Source: Sedimenticola hydrogenitrophicus
Lineage (GTDB): Bacteria > Pseudomonadota > Gammaproteobacteria > Chromatiales > Chromatiaceae
Assembly: GCF_025175675.1 (NCBI RefSeq)
Contig: NZ_JANIOA010000014.1
Coordinates: forward strand, 1 to 64,000
DNA: 64,000 nucleotides
Reading direction: 5' to 3'
In this document: piece after piece, positions 15,995 through 24,289 of the stretch
Layout of the letters: each line of letters begins with the position of its first letter
How positions within the stretch are numbered: position 1 is the stretch's first letter
Made by a program: the position numbers and the translations under genes
The notes under the pieces: generated by a model
What the model was told of the DNA's origin: nothing
Seen by the model: the letters and a program-made list of their open reading frames with translations, nothing else
The model's database searches: none

Positions 15995-16885
15995 TCAAAG
16001 TTCGATGGCGTGTTTCTGGATACGATAGAGCAGGGTGTCGCGGGTCAGCCCCAGCAGGCGTGCCGCCTTGCTGCGGTTGCCACCGCTCATGCAGATCGCC
16101 TGGCGGATGATATCGCCCTCCAGGGCAAACAGGTCGACCCCGCCCTCGGGCAGGGAGAACAGCCCCGGCCGGGCGGCCGTGGCGTTGTCGCGCCGCATCT
16201 CCAGCGGCATGTCGGCCGGCTGCACGATGGCGCCCGGCATCAGGATCACCATGCGTTCGCAGAAGTTACGGAGTTCGCGCACGTTGCCCGGCCAGCGGTA
16301 CTGTTTCACCAGATGGCGCGCGGTGACCGAGTAACGCGGGGCCTTGCGACCATGATGGCGGGCCAGGTCGGCGGTGAACTGTTTCAGCAGCAGCACGATA
16401 TCATCTGCCCGTTCACGCAGCGGCGGCAGCGGCAGTGGCACCACGTGCAGCCGGTAGTAGAGGTCCTCGCGGAACTGCCCCGCCAGCTGCAAGGCGTGCA
16501 GATCCCGGCCGGTGGAGGCAAGCACCCGCACCATGGGAAACCTGCTATGCCGCGCCTCAACCGACTCGAGAAAATGCAGCAGCTTGGCCTGTGCCTCCAG
16601 CGACAGATCCGCCACCTCGTCCAGGTACAGGGTGGCACCGCTGGTGGTGGCCATCAGCTCTGTCCCAAACTGATGTTCCTCGATCCCGGCACAAGCGATT
16701 ACCCGAAAGACGCCCTGGGAGCGCCGGCTCGCCGCGTGGATCTCCCGGGCCATCGACGCCTTGCCAGACCCCGGTTCGCCGGTGATCAGCACGGTAGCAT
16801 CGGTACCCGCCACCATGCGCGCGGCATGCACTGCCCGGCTGAATACGGGTGAGCTGCCGTACATCTTCTCTGCAACACTGTTCAT
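15995..16885 (-). CDS. NtrC-like AAA+ regulator lacking the GAFTGA loop
   Basis: About 296 residues. A sigma-54-activator-type AAA+ domain with Walker A GEPGSGKASM near residue 37, Walker B LYLDEVADL, and the sensor region FREDLYYRLHVVPLPLPPLRERADDI, then a Fis-type DNA-binding helix pair (GNRSKAARLLGLTRDTLLYRIQK) at the C-terminus. There is no N-terminal receiver or sensory domain. The segment that normally contains GAFTGA is missing: the chain passes from IACAGIEEHQFGTELM straight to SGATLYLDE, about 20 residues short. It may therefore not contact sigma-54. I start at ATG 16885, 8 bases after the stop of the TauE-like gene; an upstream frame start at 16933 would overlap that gene. Confidence 0.82.
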   Translation of the reverse strand: MNSVAEKMYGSSPVFSRAVHAARMVAGTDATVLITGEPGSGKASMAREIHAASRRSQGVFRVIACAGIEEHQFGTELMATTSGATLYLDEVADLSLEAQAKLLHFLESVEARHSRFPMVRVLASTGRDLHALQLAGQFREDLYYRLHVVPLPLPPLRERADDIVLLLKQFTADLARHHGRKAPRYSVTARHLVKQYRWPGNVRELRNFCERMVILMPGAIVQPADMPLEMRRDNATAARPGLFSLPEGGVDLFALEGDIIRQAICMSGGNRSKAARLLGLTRDTLLYRIQKHAIEL

Positions 16886-16892
16886 AACCGTA

Positions 16893-17654
16893 TCACTCGC
16901 TGTCAATTTGGGGCTGTTGATAGGACGTGACATCCAGCAACTCCGGGAACCAGAGGGTCAACAGGCCGATCAGTATGATAACCAACCCGACAACCACCTT
17001 CAAATAGTGGTTATTGGCGTAGCGGTAGAGCCGCCCGGCCAGCAGACCGGTCGCCACCACCGCCGGCAGCGTGCCCAGGCCGAACGCCGCCATATAGAGC
17101 GCGCCGTTCAGCGGCCCCACCTTGGTGGCGGTGGAGATCAGCATGGTGTACACCAGCCCGCAGGGCAGCCAGCCCCACACCGCTCCATAGGCCAGCGCCT
17201 GCGGTATCGATTGCACCGGCATCAGTCGTCGGCCCAGCGGTTCGAGCCGACGCCATAAGGGCGTGCCGATCCGCTCCACCTGGGCCAGCCGCGGCAGCCA
17301 GCCGGCCACATGCAGGCCGATCAGCACCATGATCAGGGCGGCAATCCACTGCAGCCAGCGGTGTCCCTGTCCCGGGCCGAGTGCCTCCAGCAGGGCGCCA
17401 CCCAGCAGACCGATCAGGGCACCGGCAGCGGCATAACTGAGCACCCGACCACTGTTGTAGGCCAACAGAAAAAGCAAAAACCGCAGGCTGTTCTGGCGCA
17501 GCTCGGGTGGCAAGCCATAGCTCAGCGCCCCCATGATGCCGCCACACATGCCGATGCAGTGCACGGCGCTGAACAATCCGACGGTAAAAGCCAGCGGCAA
17601 TGACAGGTCCAAATCTATTCCACCCTCTCTCGATTGCACCACCCGGCACAACAT
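16893..17654 (-). CDS. Sulfite exporter TauE/SafE-like membrane protein
   Basis: About 253 residues with six to seven membrane helices and two motifs typical of the subfamily often seen beside cytochrome cbb3 maturation genes: AVHCIGMCGGIMGALSYGL near residue 32 and YGAVWGWLPCGLVYTML near 155, each with a cysteine pair or single cysteine inside the membrane. Members may move copper, sulfur compounds or reductant; the substrate is not known here. ATG 17654 has GAGG upstream, but TTG 17612 preceded by GAGGGTGG would also give a normal N-terminus. It is followed closely by the AAA+ regulator, suggesting one transcript. Confidence 0.82.
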   Translation of the reverse strand: MLCRVVQSREGGIDLDLSLPLAFTVGLFSAVHCIGMCGGIMGALSYGLPPELRQNSLRFLLFLLAYNSGRVLSYAAAGALIGLLGGALLEALGPGQGHRWLQWIAALIMVLIGLHVAGWLPRLAQVERIGTPLWRRLEPLGRRLMPVQSIPQALAYGAVWGWLPCGLVYTMLISTATKVGPLNGALYMAAFGLGTLPAVVATGLLAGRLYRYANNHYLKVVVGLVIILIGLLTLWFPELLDVTSYQQPQIDSE

Positions 17655-17756
17655 CTCGTCGCCTCGCTATGATAAGCCATTCGGCGCCGATACGGATTGA
17701 TCAATAACAATCCTGATTACCCATCTTACTCAGCCATCATGAAAAACCTTAGCCGC

Positions 17757-17833
17757 GAGGAGTGGTGCAAGGGTGCACCGTTTACGGACCCGAGGATGGA
17801 ATGATGCGGTTCGCAAGCTCACCGGCATCCTAC
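17757..17833. repeat. Composite repeat: 47-bp hairpin unit plus GATGCGGTTCG unit
   Basis: GAGGAGT, hairpin GGTGCA-AGGG-TGCACC, CGTTTACGGACCCGAGGATG (17757-17803), then ATGCGGTTCGCAAGCTCACC up to CATCCTAC. The same composite occurs at 37630-37706. The gene-free interval 17655-18072 otherwise shows nothing I can name. Confidence 0.7.
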
Positions 17834-18072
17834 GTCCCCGGCAAGCACCGTAGCCTGGATAAAGCCGCTATTCCACCAACAGGATAAACCGCTCTATTTG
17901 CGTTGATTCGCGGCTTTATAAACGGTATCTGACCATAGCGGAGTCTAGTGGGTAATCAAGATAACAACTGCCCCTGGCGCGCCCCCAAGCGCCGCCACCG
18001 CATGCCCGGCTGCTGCGGCTGCCGGGAAAGGCTGATAAAGTAGCCTGGGCCACACCCGACATAGGATAACCG

Positions 18073-19542
18073 ATGAAAGAACTGCACGATCTTGAGCTGA
18101 TCCTGACCTCTCACACCCCGATCATCGTGATCGAGTCGCTGGAGGAGGTGCGGGTCAGCCAGATGCTGGCCCGGCTCGGCCTGCGGCTGAACCACCCCAT
18201 GTTTCAGTGGACGGTCACCGAAGGGCTCAGGCGACTGGAGGCGGACTTTGGCGCCCAGCAATTTACCGCGGAACCACGGGAAGTGCTGAAGCATATCAAG
18301 GCGGTCTCACAGGCCGGCTACTATCTGCTGCTGGACTTCCACCCCTTCCTGGACGACCCGATCCATGTACGCCTGATCAAGGAGATCGCCCAGGAGCACG
18401 CACGCCTCGCCAAGACCCTGATCTTCCTCAGCCACGACCTGCCCCTGCCGGCCGAGATCAGGCACCTCACCGCGCGTTTCAATCTGCGGCTGCCGGACCG
18501 CGCCGGGATCAAGATGCTGATCAAGGAGGAGGCGCGGCGCTGGCAGTCGGAGAACCGTCGCCAGGTGCAGACCGATGCGCGAGCCGTCGACCGCCTGGCT
18601 GCCAATCTTACCGGCGTCACCACCACCGATGCCCGCCGCCTGATTCGCTCGGCCATCGAGAACGACGGCGCCATCAACCAGGACGACCTGCCCGGCCTGA
18701 TGAAGACCAAGTACGAACTGATCAACCAGGACGGCGTCATCGCCTTCGAATACGACACCGCCAGCTTTGCGGAGGTGGCTGGCCTGACGCGCCTCAAGGA
18801 GTGGCTGAGCCATCGGCACAAGTCATTTGCCGGCAACAGCACCAGCCTCGACCAGCCGCGGGGCATCATGCTGCTGGGAGTGCAGGGGGCCGGCAAGAGC
18901 CTGGCCGCCAAGGCGGTCGCCGGTACCTTCGGCGTGCCGCTGCTGCGGCTCGATTTCGGCGTCCTCTACAACAAGTACATCGGCGAAACCGAGAACAACC
19001 TGCGCAGCGCCCTGGAGGTCGCCGAGAGCATGGCGCCCTGCGTGCTGTGGATGGACGAAATCGAGAAGGGGGTCTCACCCGGCCAGGCCGATGACGGGGT
19101 ATCGCTGCGCATCCTCGGCACCCTGCTTACCTGGATGGCGGAAAAGCGCCACCAGGTATTCATTGTCGCCACCGCCAACGATATCCAGCGCCTGCCACCC
19201 GAACTGATCCGCAAGGGGCGGCTGGATGAGATCTTCTTTATCGATCTGCCGCAAGAGGCGGTACGCCGGGAGATCTTCGACATCCACCTGCGGCGGCGCA
19301 ACCAGGCGCCCAGCGGCTTCGATCTGGAACTGCTGGCCGGCGCCAGCGAGGGTTTCACCGGCGCCGAGATAGAACAGGCGATCGTCTCCGCCCTGTACGC
19401 GGCGCAGGCGCAGGAGAGCCGGCTGGATACCCGGCATCTGCTGCAGGAGCTGGAACGTACCCGCCCGCTCTCGGTGGTGATGGCGGAGAAGATGACGCAA
19501 TTGCGGGCGTGGGCTGCGGGCCGCACCGTGGCGGCAGACTGA
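18073..19542 (+). CDS. Ycf46-like AAA ATPase
   Basis: 489 residues. The N-terminal half (1-220) is a degenerate AAA-like region (TPIIVIESLEEVRVSQML, YYLLLDFHPFLDDPIHVRLIKEIA) and the C-terminal half carries an active AAA domain: Walker A LLGVQGAGKSLAAKA near 272, Walker B CVLWMDEIEKG near 327, and second-region GRLDEIFFIDLP near 387. This layout and sequence match Ycf46, encoded in algal plastids and cyanobacteria and linked there to inorganic carbon use, but also found in many proteobacteria. AGGAT precedes ATG 18073. The gene stands before an unusual 51-bp palindrome and an EgtB-like gene. Confidence 0.85.
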   Translation: MKELHDLELILTSHTPIIVIESLEEVRVSQMLARLGLRLNHPMFQWTVTEGLRRLEADFGAQQFTAEPREVLKHIKAVSQAGYYLLLDFHPFLDDPIHVRLIKEIAQEHARLAKTLIFLSHDLPLPAEIRHLTARFNLRLPDRAGIKMLIKEEARRWQSENRRQVQTDARAVDRLAANLTGVTTTDARRLIRSAIENDGAINQDDLPGLMKTKYELINQDGVIAFEYDTASFAEVAGLTRLKEWLSHRHKSFAGNSTSLDQPRGIMLLGVQGAGKSLAAKAVAGTFGVPLLRLDFGVLYNKYIGETENNLRSALEVAESMAPCVLWMDEIEKGVSPGQADDGVSLRILGTLLTWMAEKRHQVFIVATANDIQRLPPELIRKGRLDEIFFIDLPQEAVRREIFDIHLRRRNQAPSGFDLELLAGASEGFTGAEIEQAIVSALYAAQAQESRLDTRHLLQELERTRPLSVVMAEKMTQLRAWAAGRTVAAD

Positions 19543-19577
19543 CCGCCGGAAACCCGCTACCATAACCCACCCGAAAC

Positions 19578-19628
19578 GTACTCTGTCAAGGTGATATTGA
19601 CTACGTCAATATCACCTTGACAGAGTAC
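19578..19628. repeat. Perfect 51-bp inverted repeat (24-bp arms, 3-base loop)
   Basis: Arms 19578-19601 and 19605-19628 are exact reverse complements around the loop TAC. The sequence is clearly AT-richer than its surroundings and begins GTACTCTGTCAAGG. There is no U-tract after either arm, so it is not a standard terminator. It lies 22 bases upstream of the EgtB-like start and 35 bases after the Ycf46-like stop. Confidence 0.95.
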
Positions 19629-19649
19629 CAACAGCAACGGCGATAATCC

Positions 19650-20837
19650 ATGCAAGCCATACCCCCACTTGGCCAGCTCAGCGCCCTGCAACAGATGATG
19701 ACCCAGCTGATCGAGCCCCTGAGCGACAGCGACTGTCGCCGCTGTTTCCACGAATCGATGCCCCCCCTCGCCTGGCTTTACGGCCGCGCCGTCTATCTGG
19801 AGTGCCGGCTGCTGCGTCAACGGGTTCAGGGTGAACAAGACACCACTGACCGGGTGGCGGAGATCTTCACCCCGGGCGCCCTGGCGCCGGAGACCCAGTG
19901 GCAACGCCTGCCGCCAAAGGATCATCTGCTGAACTGGGCCCTGGAGCTACAGGACGAGAACCTGATGCGACTGGCCAACCTGGACCGGCTACCCGACCAC
20001 CCGCTACTGGCGGACGGTCGCCTGATCCTGCTGATCAACCAGGCCCGCGCCGGCCTTTACGAACAGATGCTGCAGGTACTGGTGGAACGCCGGCTGCGGC
20101 AGGGGGAGGCCTATCGGGTGACCCAGCCGCTGAACGCTGCGTTGCCGACTGTCGATCTGGTGGGCGTCTCCCAGGGGCACTACCGGATCGGCGCCAAGGG
20201 CGATCCCGCCGCCTATGATAACGAGCAGCCGGCCCAGGTGGTGAACCTGAGCAACTTCCGCATCGACCGGCAACCGGTCGGCAACGCCGCCTGGCTCGCC
20301 TTCATGGAGGCAGGAGGTTATGCCAGCGAGGGCTACTGGAGCGAAGACGGCTGGCGCTGGCGCCAGGAGATCGCCGACCATCCCCACCACTGGCGCCGCG
20401 ACCCCGAGGGGGAGTGGTACGGGGTGAGCCTGAATGGCCCGGCCGACCTGCCGCCGGGCGATCCGGTGATGGGCATCTCCCGGCACGAGGCCGAGGCGTA
20501 TGCGTGCTGGGCCGCCTCTCTGGGCGGTGATCTGAGCGGCGCCGTGCTGCAGCACGAATACCAGTGGGAGGTGGCCAGGCGCACCCAGGTATTGACCACG
20601 TCGGGCCGGGTCTGGGAGTGGTGTGCCAACCCCTTCGAGCCCTACAGCGAGTTCCAGCCGGACCCCGAACCGGAGGGGGGCGCACAGCAGTTCAGCGCGG
20701 ACCATCACGTGCTGCGGGGCGGCTGCCTGCACAGCCAGCCACCGCTCCGCCGCATCAGTTTCCGCCACCATGCCGCGGCCGGCGCCCGGCACCTGTTCTG
20801 CGGCGCCCGACTGGTGTTTCCACCCCGGGATCAGTAA
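19650..20837 (+). CDS. EgtB/SUMF1-type (FGE-sulfatase fold) protein
   Basis: 395 residues. The C-terminal part (about 170-395) is an FGE-sulfatase/EgtB fold: VSQGHYRIGAKGDPAAYDNE, FRIDRQPVGNAAWLAFMEAGGY, PVMGISRHEAEAYACWA, RVWEWCANPFEPY and VLRGGCLHSQPPLRRISFRHH. The first ~160 residues resemble the DinB-like domain that precedes it in EgtB and SenA. The classic iron motif HxxxHxE of EgtB is not obvious in the N-terminal half, and the loop between HEYQWEVAR and VWEW is short, so ergothioneine-type sulfoxide synthase activity is uncertain. The next gene, a radical SAM protein, starts 5 bases after the stop and is probably a partner. Confidence 0.78.
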   Translation: MQAIPPLGQLSALQQMMTQLIEPLSDSDCRRCFHESMPPLAWLYGRAVYLECRLLRQRVQGEQDTTDRVAEIFTPGALAPETQWQRLPPKDHLLNWALELQDENLMRLANLDRLPDHPLLADGRLILLINQARAGLYEQMLQVLVERRLRQGEAYRVTQPLNAALPTVDLVGVSQGHYRIGAKGDPAAYDNEQPAQVVNLSNFRIDRQPVGNAAWLAFMEAGGYASEGYWSEDGWRWRQEIADHPHHWRRDPEGEWYGVSLNGPADLPPGDPVMGISRHEAEAYACWAASLGGDLSGAVLQHEYQWEVARRTQVLTTSGRVWEWCANPFEPYSEFQPDPEPEGGAQQFSADHHVLRGGCLHSQPPLRRISFRHHAAAGARHLFCGARLVFPPRDQ

Positions 20838-20841
20838 TCAA

Positions 20842-21720
20842 ATGCTCATCTACGACATGCCGCTCTACAGGCCCCCCAGCGAGGGCAACAACCTGATCAT
20901 CCAGGCCACCCTGGGGTGCCATTTCAACCAGTGTTCGTTCTGCTCCATGTACAAGCAGAAGCACTTCAGCGTGCGGCCGCTGGAGGTGGTGTTCCAGGAT
21001 ATCGAGCAGGCCGCCCGGGCCTGGCCGGAGGCCCAGCGGGTGTTTCTCGCCGACGGCGACGCCCTGACCCTGCCCACGGATCACCTGCTGGCGATCCTGG
21101 ACCGGCTGGCCGTGGCGTTTCCCCGGCTAAGCCGGGTCTCCTGCTACGCCAACCCGAGCGACATCCTGCGCAAGCAGGGGGGCGAACTGGAACGGTTGCG
21201 GGAACGCAGGCTGAATCTGCTTTACGTGGGTATCGAGTCGGGTTCGGGGGTGATCCTGAAAAAGATCAGCAAGGGGGCCACTCCGCGCAGTATCCGCAGG
21301 GCCCTGGAGAAGGCGCATGGCGGCCGACTCAAGGTCTCGGCCACGGTTATCCTCGGCCTGGGCGGAGAGTCCCGCTCAGAGGAGCACATCCAGGGCACCA
21401 TCGAACTGCTGAACAGCGCCCCGGTCACCTACCTGTCGACCCTGCAGCTGTTTCTGGAGACCGGCGCGCGGCAGCGCTTCCTGGAGAAGTTCGGTGAACC
21501 CTTTATCCCCCAGGACGATCAGGCCATCCTGCACGAGCAGCGCCGGCTGGTGGCGGGCCTTGAACCGCCCGCCCCGGTGATCTTCCGCTCCAACCACGCC
21601 TCCAATGCCCTGGCCCTGGCCGGCAACCTGCCCCGCGACCGGGAACCCTTGCTGGCACGCATTGATCATGCCCTGAACCATGGCGAACGGCTGCGCCCCC
21701 GGCAGCTGCGCGGTCTGTAG
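20842..21720 (+). CDS. Radical SAM protein with CX4CX2C cluster motif
   Basis: 292 residues from ATG 20842. The cluster motif reads GCHFNQCSFCSMYK, i.e. CX4CX2C rather than the common CX3CX2C; the family with GCSFNRCSFCSMYK-like sequence consistently has this spacing as far as I recall. Other features are VFLADGDALTLP near 69, LLYVGIESGSGVILKKISKGAT near 128 and SATVILGLGGES near 163, typical of the COG1032/Elp3-like radical SAM barrel. No cobalamin domain. Reaction unknown. The 5-base gap to the EgtB-like gene implies translational coupling. Confidence 0.85.
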   Translation: MLIYDMPLYRPPSEGNNLIIQATLGCHFNQCSFCSMYKQKHFSVRPLEVVFQDIEQAARAWPEAQRVFLADGDALTLPTDHLLAILDRLAVAFPRLSRVSCYANPSDILRKQGGELERLRERRLNLLYVGIESGSGVILKKISKGATPRSIRRALEKAHGGRLKVSATVILGLGGESRSEEHIQGTIELLNSAPVTYLSTLQLFLETGARQRFLEKFGEPFIPQDDQAILHEQRRLVAGLEPPAPVIFRSNHASNALALAGNLPRDREPLLARIDHALNHGERLRPRQLRGL

Positions 21721-21807
21721 GGGCAAACCCCGTGGTTGCCCGCTCAGTAGCCGCGGATATGAGGCACTCCGCCATGATCCCACGGGGCGCCCTATGACAG
21801 AGCAGGC

Positions 21808-21945
21808 ACCACAGATGAACACGGATATACACGGATTTTTGAATTGGAAAGCTGCTCGACGAGTGGTCGTCCGTGCGAAGGAGCCTGCACGTGCGCGGCT
21901 GGAAGTTGAACCCATCTGTGTCCATCCGTGTGGATCCGTGGTTCG
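21808..21945. repeat. Fold-back repeat (CACGGAT phrases)
   Basis: ACCACAGATGAACACGGATA at the left and TGTGTCCATCCGTGTGG...ATCCGTGGTT at the right are imperfect inverted copies. This wording is common in intergenic DNA of many bacteria. No gene in 21721-22194. Confidence 0.5.
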
Positions 21946-21979
21946 ATAAGGGCGGTCACGTAGCGCCCGTAAGGAGCCC

Positions 21980-22145
21980 TAGGAGCCTGTCGGATTTAAC
22001 ACTGACCTACTGCGGAAAAGCCGAATTTGGCCAGATTTTCCGATCTCTCTCGTTAAATAGGTCCACTATTCGCCTCGAAAGATCGAAAAATCTGGCTCAA
22101 ATCGGCTTTCCCTCGCTGCGGTCGGTCAAACCCGACAGGCTCCTA
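21980..22145. repeat. 166-bp fold-back element, ends TAGGAGCCTGTCGG
   Basis: Outer ends TAGGAGCCTGTCGGATTT and AAACCCGACAGGCTCCTA pair with one mismatch over 18 bases. A second inverted pair inside (AAAGCCGAATTTGGCCAGAT and its partner ending CGGCTTT) spans about 29 bases. Solo end-like fragments occur at 37790-37803, 41221-41231 and in the hairpin 52431-52464. MITE-like, no clear target duplication. Confidence 0.7.
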
Positions 22146-22150
22146 GACCG

Positions 22151-22180
22151 AAACCGACCCGCCCATGCCGGGCGGGTCGG
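22151..22180 (-). terminator. Probable terminator of the fklB-type gene
   Basis: A perfect 10-bp stem CCGACCCGCC / GGCGGGTCGG just past the minus-strand stop at 22195, followed on that strand by a short TTTC run. The U-tract is weak. Confidence 0.6.
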
Positions 22181-22194
22181 AATGCTCGATTGCC

Positions 22195-22917
22195 TTATTC
22201 GCCCTTCTTTTCTTCCTGGGACTCAGGCAGGGCCTTGGGTGCCTCGAAGGAGAGCAGTTCCACCTCGAAGATCAGGGTCTCGTTGGGGCCGATGGCGCCG
22301 GGTGCACCGGTCTTGCCATACCCCAGGCTGGCGGGGATAACCAGTTTCCACTTGGCGCCCTGGTTCATCTGGCTGATGCCCTCGCGGAAACCGGGGATCA
22401 CGCCGTTCAGCGAGAAACTGGCGGGCTCGCCACGGGCGTAGGAGCTGTCGAACTCCTCACCGGAAATCAGGGTGCCGCGATAGTGTACCGTGACGGTGGA
22501 CCCGGCCGCCGGTTTCTCGCCCGTGCCTGCCTGCAGCACCTGGTACTGCAACCCGCTGGGCAGGACCACCACGCCCTCCTGCTTGCTGTTGTCCGCCAGG
22601 AACTTTTCACCCGCCTGTTTGGCGGCGATCGATTCCTGCTCCTTGGCCTGGGTCATCGCCTCCTTGGTCTGCTGGAACGCCTCGGACATCTGCTGCGGGG
22701 TCAGCTGGGTGGTCTTGCCACCGAGCACATCATCCAGCGCGGCACCAAAGGCAGCCCCCTCGACCTTCACGCCTTGCTGCTTCAGCTGCTGGGCAAACTG
22801 ATAACCCAGGGCATAGCTGAACCGTTGCTCCAGGCTGGTCAGTTCGGCCGCCTGGACGGAAAGGGCTGCAGTCGCCAGAACCGCCGCGGTGATGATTGGT
22901 TTGATAGACACAGACAT
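22195..22917 (-). CDS. FKBP-type peptidyl-prolyl isomerase, Mip/FkpA-like, exported
   Basis: 240 residues: signal peptide (1-23, cleavage after SVQA), a helical dimerisation region rich in Q/K/A (about 30-120, RFSYALGYQFAQQLKQQGVKV), and an FKBP domain (about 125-225) with GSTVTVHYRGTLISGEEFDSSYARG, VIPGFREGISQM and KLVIPASLGYG. It would catalyse proline isomerisation and act as a periplasmic chaperone. The EEKKGE tail is charged. Monocistronic on the minus strand with its own terminator-like hairpin. Confidence 0.92.
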   Translation of the reverse strand: MSVSIKPIITAAVLATAALSVQAAELTSLEQRFSYALGYQFAQQLKQQGVKVEGAAFGAALDDVLGGKTTQLTPQQMSEAFQQTKEAMTQAKEQESIAAKQAGEKFLADNSKQEGVVVLPSGLQYQVLQAGTGEKPAAGSTVTVHYRGTLISGEEFDSSYARGEPASFSLNGVIPGFREGISQMNQGAKWKLVIPASLGYGKTGAPGAIGPNETLIFEVELLSFEAPKALPESQEEKKGE

Positions 22918-23195
22918 TGAATTTCCTTCGTGTGATTAATAGTGGCCCTGTGGGCCTGTAGGGTAAAACCGCAAGTTCTCAGGCGAACTTTCCATAAAAC
23001 ACTTGGATAACCGCCAAGCGCGCAAAAACCGGGATCGACCTCCCTGTACCGTAGCGGGAATAGCCGAAATTAATAATTGGCCGCTTATATTGCGTCAATT
23101 AATTGCAAATAGTCACATTATTGACTATCTTATCCTTGGCAGGAATCGATTTGATCCCTATGCTGGGAACAGTTCTCTTTATCCGGATAACCACC

Positions 23196-23435
23196 ATGGC
23201 CATCAGCCCCCTATCGGATACCGCCCTGCAGGGCATCCAGCGCGGCATGCGCCAGTTGCGCCGCAATGCGGCGGATATTGCCAGCGCCAACCAGCTGACC
23301 GCCAAGACTCCGACCAAGGACGCGGTCCGCGCCCTGGTGGAACTTCACCAAAGCAGTCTGCAGACCAGCGCCTCGGTCAAAGCATTCAAGACAGCCGACA
23401 CCCTGATAGGTTCCCTGCTGGATGTGAAGGCCTGA
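23196..23435 (+). CDS. Small flagellar-rod-like protein (79 aa)
   Basis: From ATG 23196 (MAISPLSDTALQGIQRGM) the 79 residues resemble the two helical ends of flagellar rod/hook proteins: an N-terminal amphipathic helix with RRNAADIASAN, and a C-terminal part like AVRALVELHQSSLQTSASVKAFKTADTLIGSLLDVK, close to the Flg_bbr_C motif. The body of a true rod protein is absent and no flagellar genes are nearby. It is probably a stand-alone rod-end mimic; function unknown. The frame extends upstream to 23103 but without a ribosome site. Confidence 0.65.
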   Translation: MAISPLSDTALQGIQRGMRQLRRNAADIASANQLTAKTPTKDAVRALVELHQSSLQTSASVKAFKTADTLIGSLLDVKA

Positions 23436-23448
23436 AGGGAAGGCCCCG

Positions 23449-24288
23449 TCAAGGATCAAAAAAACGCATCGATAGATCCACCGCCCGCACATCCTTGGTC
23501 AGGGCACCGACCGAAATATCATCCACGCCGGTCTCGGCGATCTCCCGAATCGACTCCAGATTGACGCCGCCCGACGCCTCCAGCCGGGCCCGGCCGGCGA
23601 CCCGCTTCACCGCCTGACGCAACTGCTCGACGGGGAAGTTGTCCAGCAGGATGCGCCGGGCATCGGCCGCCAGCGCCTCTTCCAACTCCGCCAGCGACTC
23701 CACTTCCACTTCGATCTCGATATCCGCCGCCAGCGCCTGGGCCGCCTTGACCGCTTCCGTCACCGAGCCGGCCGCCTTGATATGGTTCTCCTTGATCAAC
23801 ACGGCGTCGAAAAGGCCTATGCGGTGATTGTGGCAACCACCGCAGGTGACGGCATACTTCTGCTGCAGCCGCAGGCCCGGCACGGTCTTGCGGGTATCCA
23901 GGATCCGCACCCCGGTGCCCGCCACCGTATCCGCGTAGCGCTTCGCCAGGGTGGCGGTGCCGGAGAGGGTCTGCAGGTAGTTCAGCGCCGTCCGCTCACC
24001 GCTCAGCAGCGCCCGGGTATTGCCGTTCAGCTCACAGACCAGCCGGTCGGCGGCGATCATCTCGCCATCCTGGCAATGCCAGTCGATCACGATCCCCGGA
24101 TCCAGCTGCCGGAACACCTCGGCAAACCAGGCGACCCCACAGACCACCGCCGCTTCCCGGCAGACCACCCTGACCCGGGAGCGGGCATCCGCGGGGATCA
24201 GCGCCGCCGTCCGGTCCCCCGTACCCAGGTCCTCCGCCAGTGCCAGACTCACCTGAGCCTGAATAGCTTGCGCGCTTGGCAGGGACAA
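23449..24288 (-). CDS. nadC: Nicotinate-nucleotide pyrophosphorylase (quinolinate phosphoribosyltransferase)
   Basis: Converts quinolinate and PRPP to nicotinate mononucleotide in NAD synthesis. About 279 residues: EDLGTGDRTAALIP near the start, ERTALNYLQTLSGTAT, ILDTRKTVPGLRLQQKYAVTCGGCHNHRIGLFDAVLIKENH (catalytic arginine, histidine and lysine set) and LEASGGVNLESIREIAETGVDDISVGALTKD. TTG 24288 is the likely start, since it lies next to the stop of the FKBP gene (24290) and gives the family length; the frame continues upstream inside that gene. Probably translated as an operon with it. Confidence 0.94.
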   Translation of the reverse strand: MSLPSAQAIQAQVSLALAEDLGTGDRTAALIPADARSRVRVVCREAAVVCGVAWFAEVFRQLDPGIVIDWHCQDGEMIAADRLVCELNGNTRALLSGERTALNYLQTLSGTATLAKRYADTVAGTGVRILDTRKTVPGLRLQQKYAVTCGGCHNHRIGLFDAVLIKENHIKAAGSVTEAVKAAQALAADIEIEVEVESLAELEEALAADARRILLDNFPVEQLRQAVKRVAGRARLEASGGVNLESIREIAETGVDDISVGALTKDVRAVDLSMRFFDP

Positions 24289-24289
24289 C

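Noticed and set aside
15995-16933. Upstream start at 16933 for the AAA+ regulator
   Set aside because: It would overlap the TauE-like gene by about 40 bases; ATG 16885 directly follows that gene's stop.
19578-19628. Rho-independent terminator
   Set aside because: Arms are AT-rich and no T-run follows on either strand.
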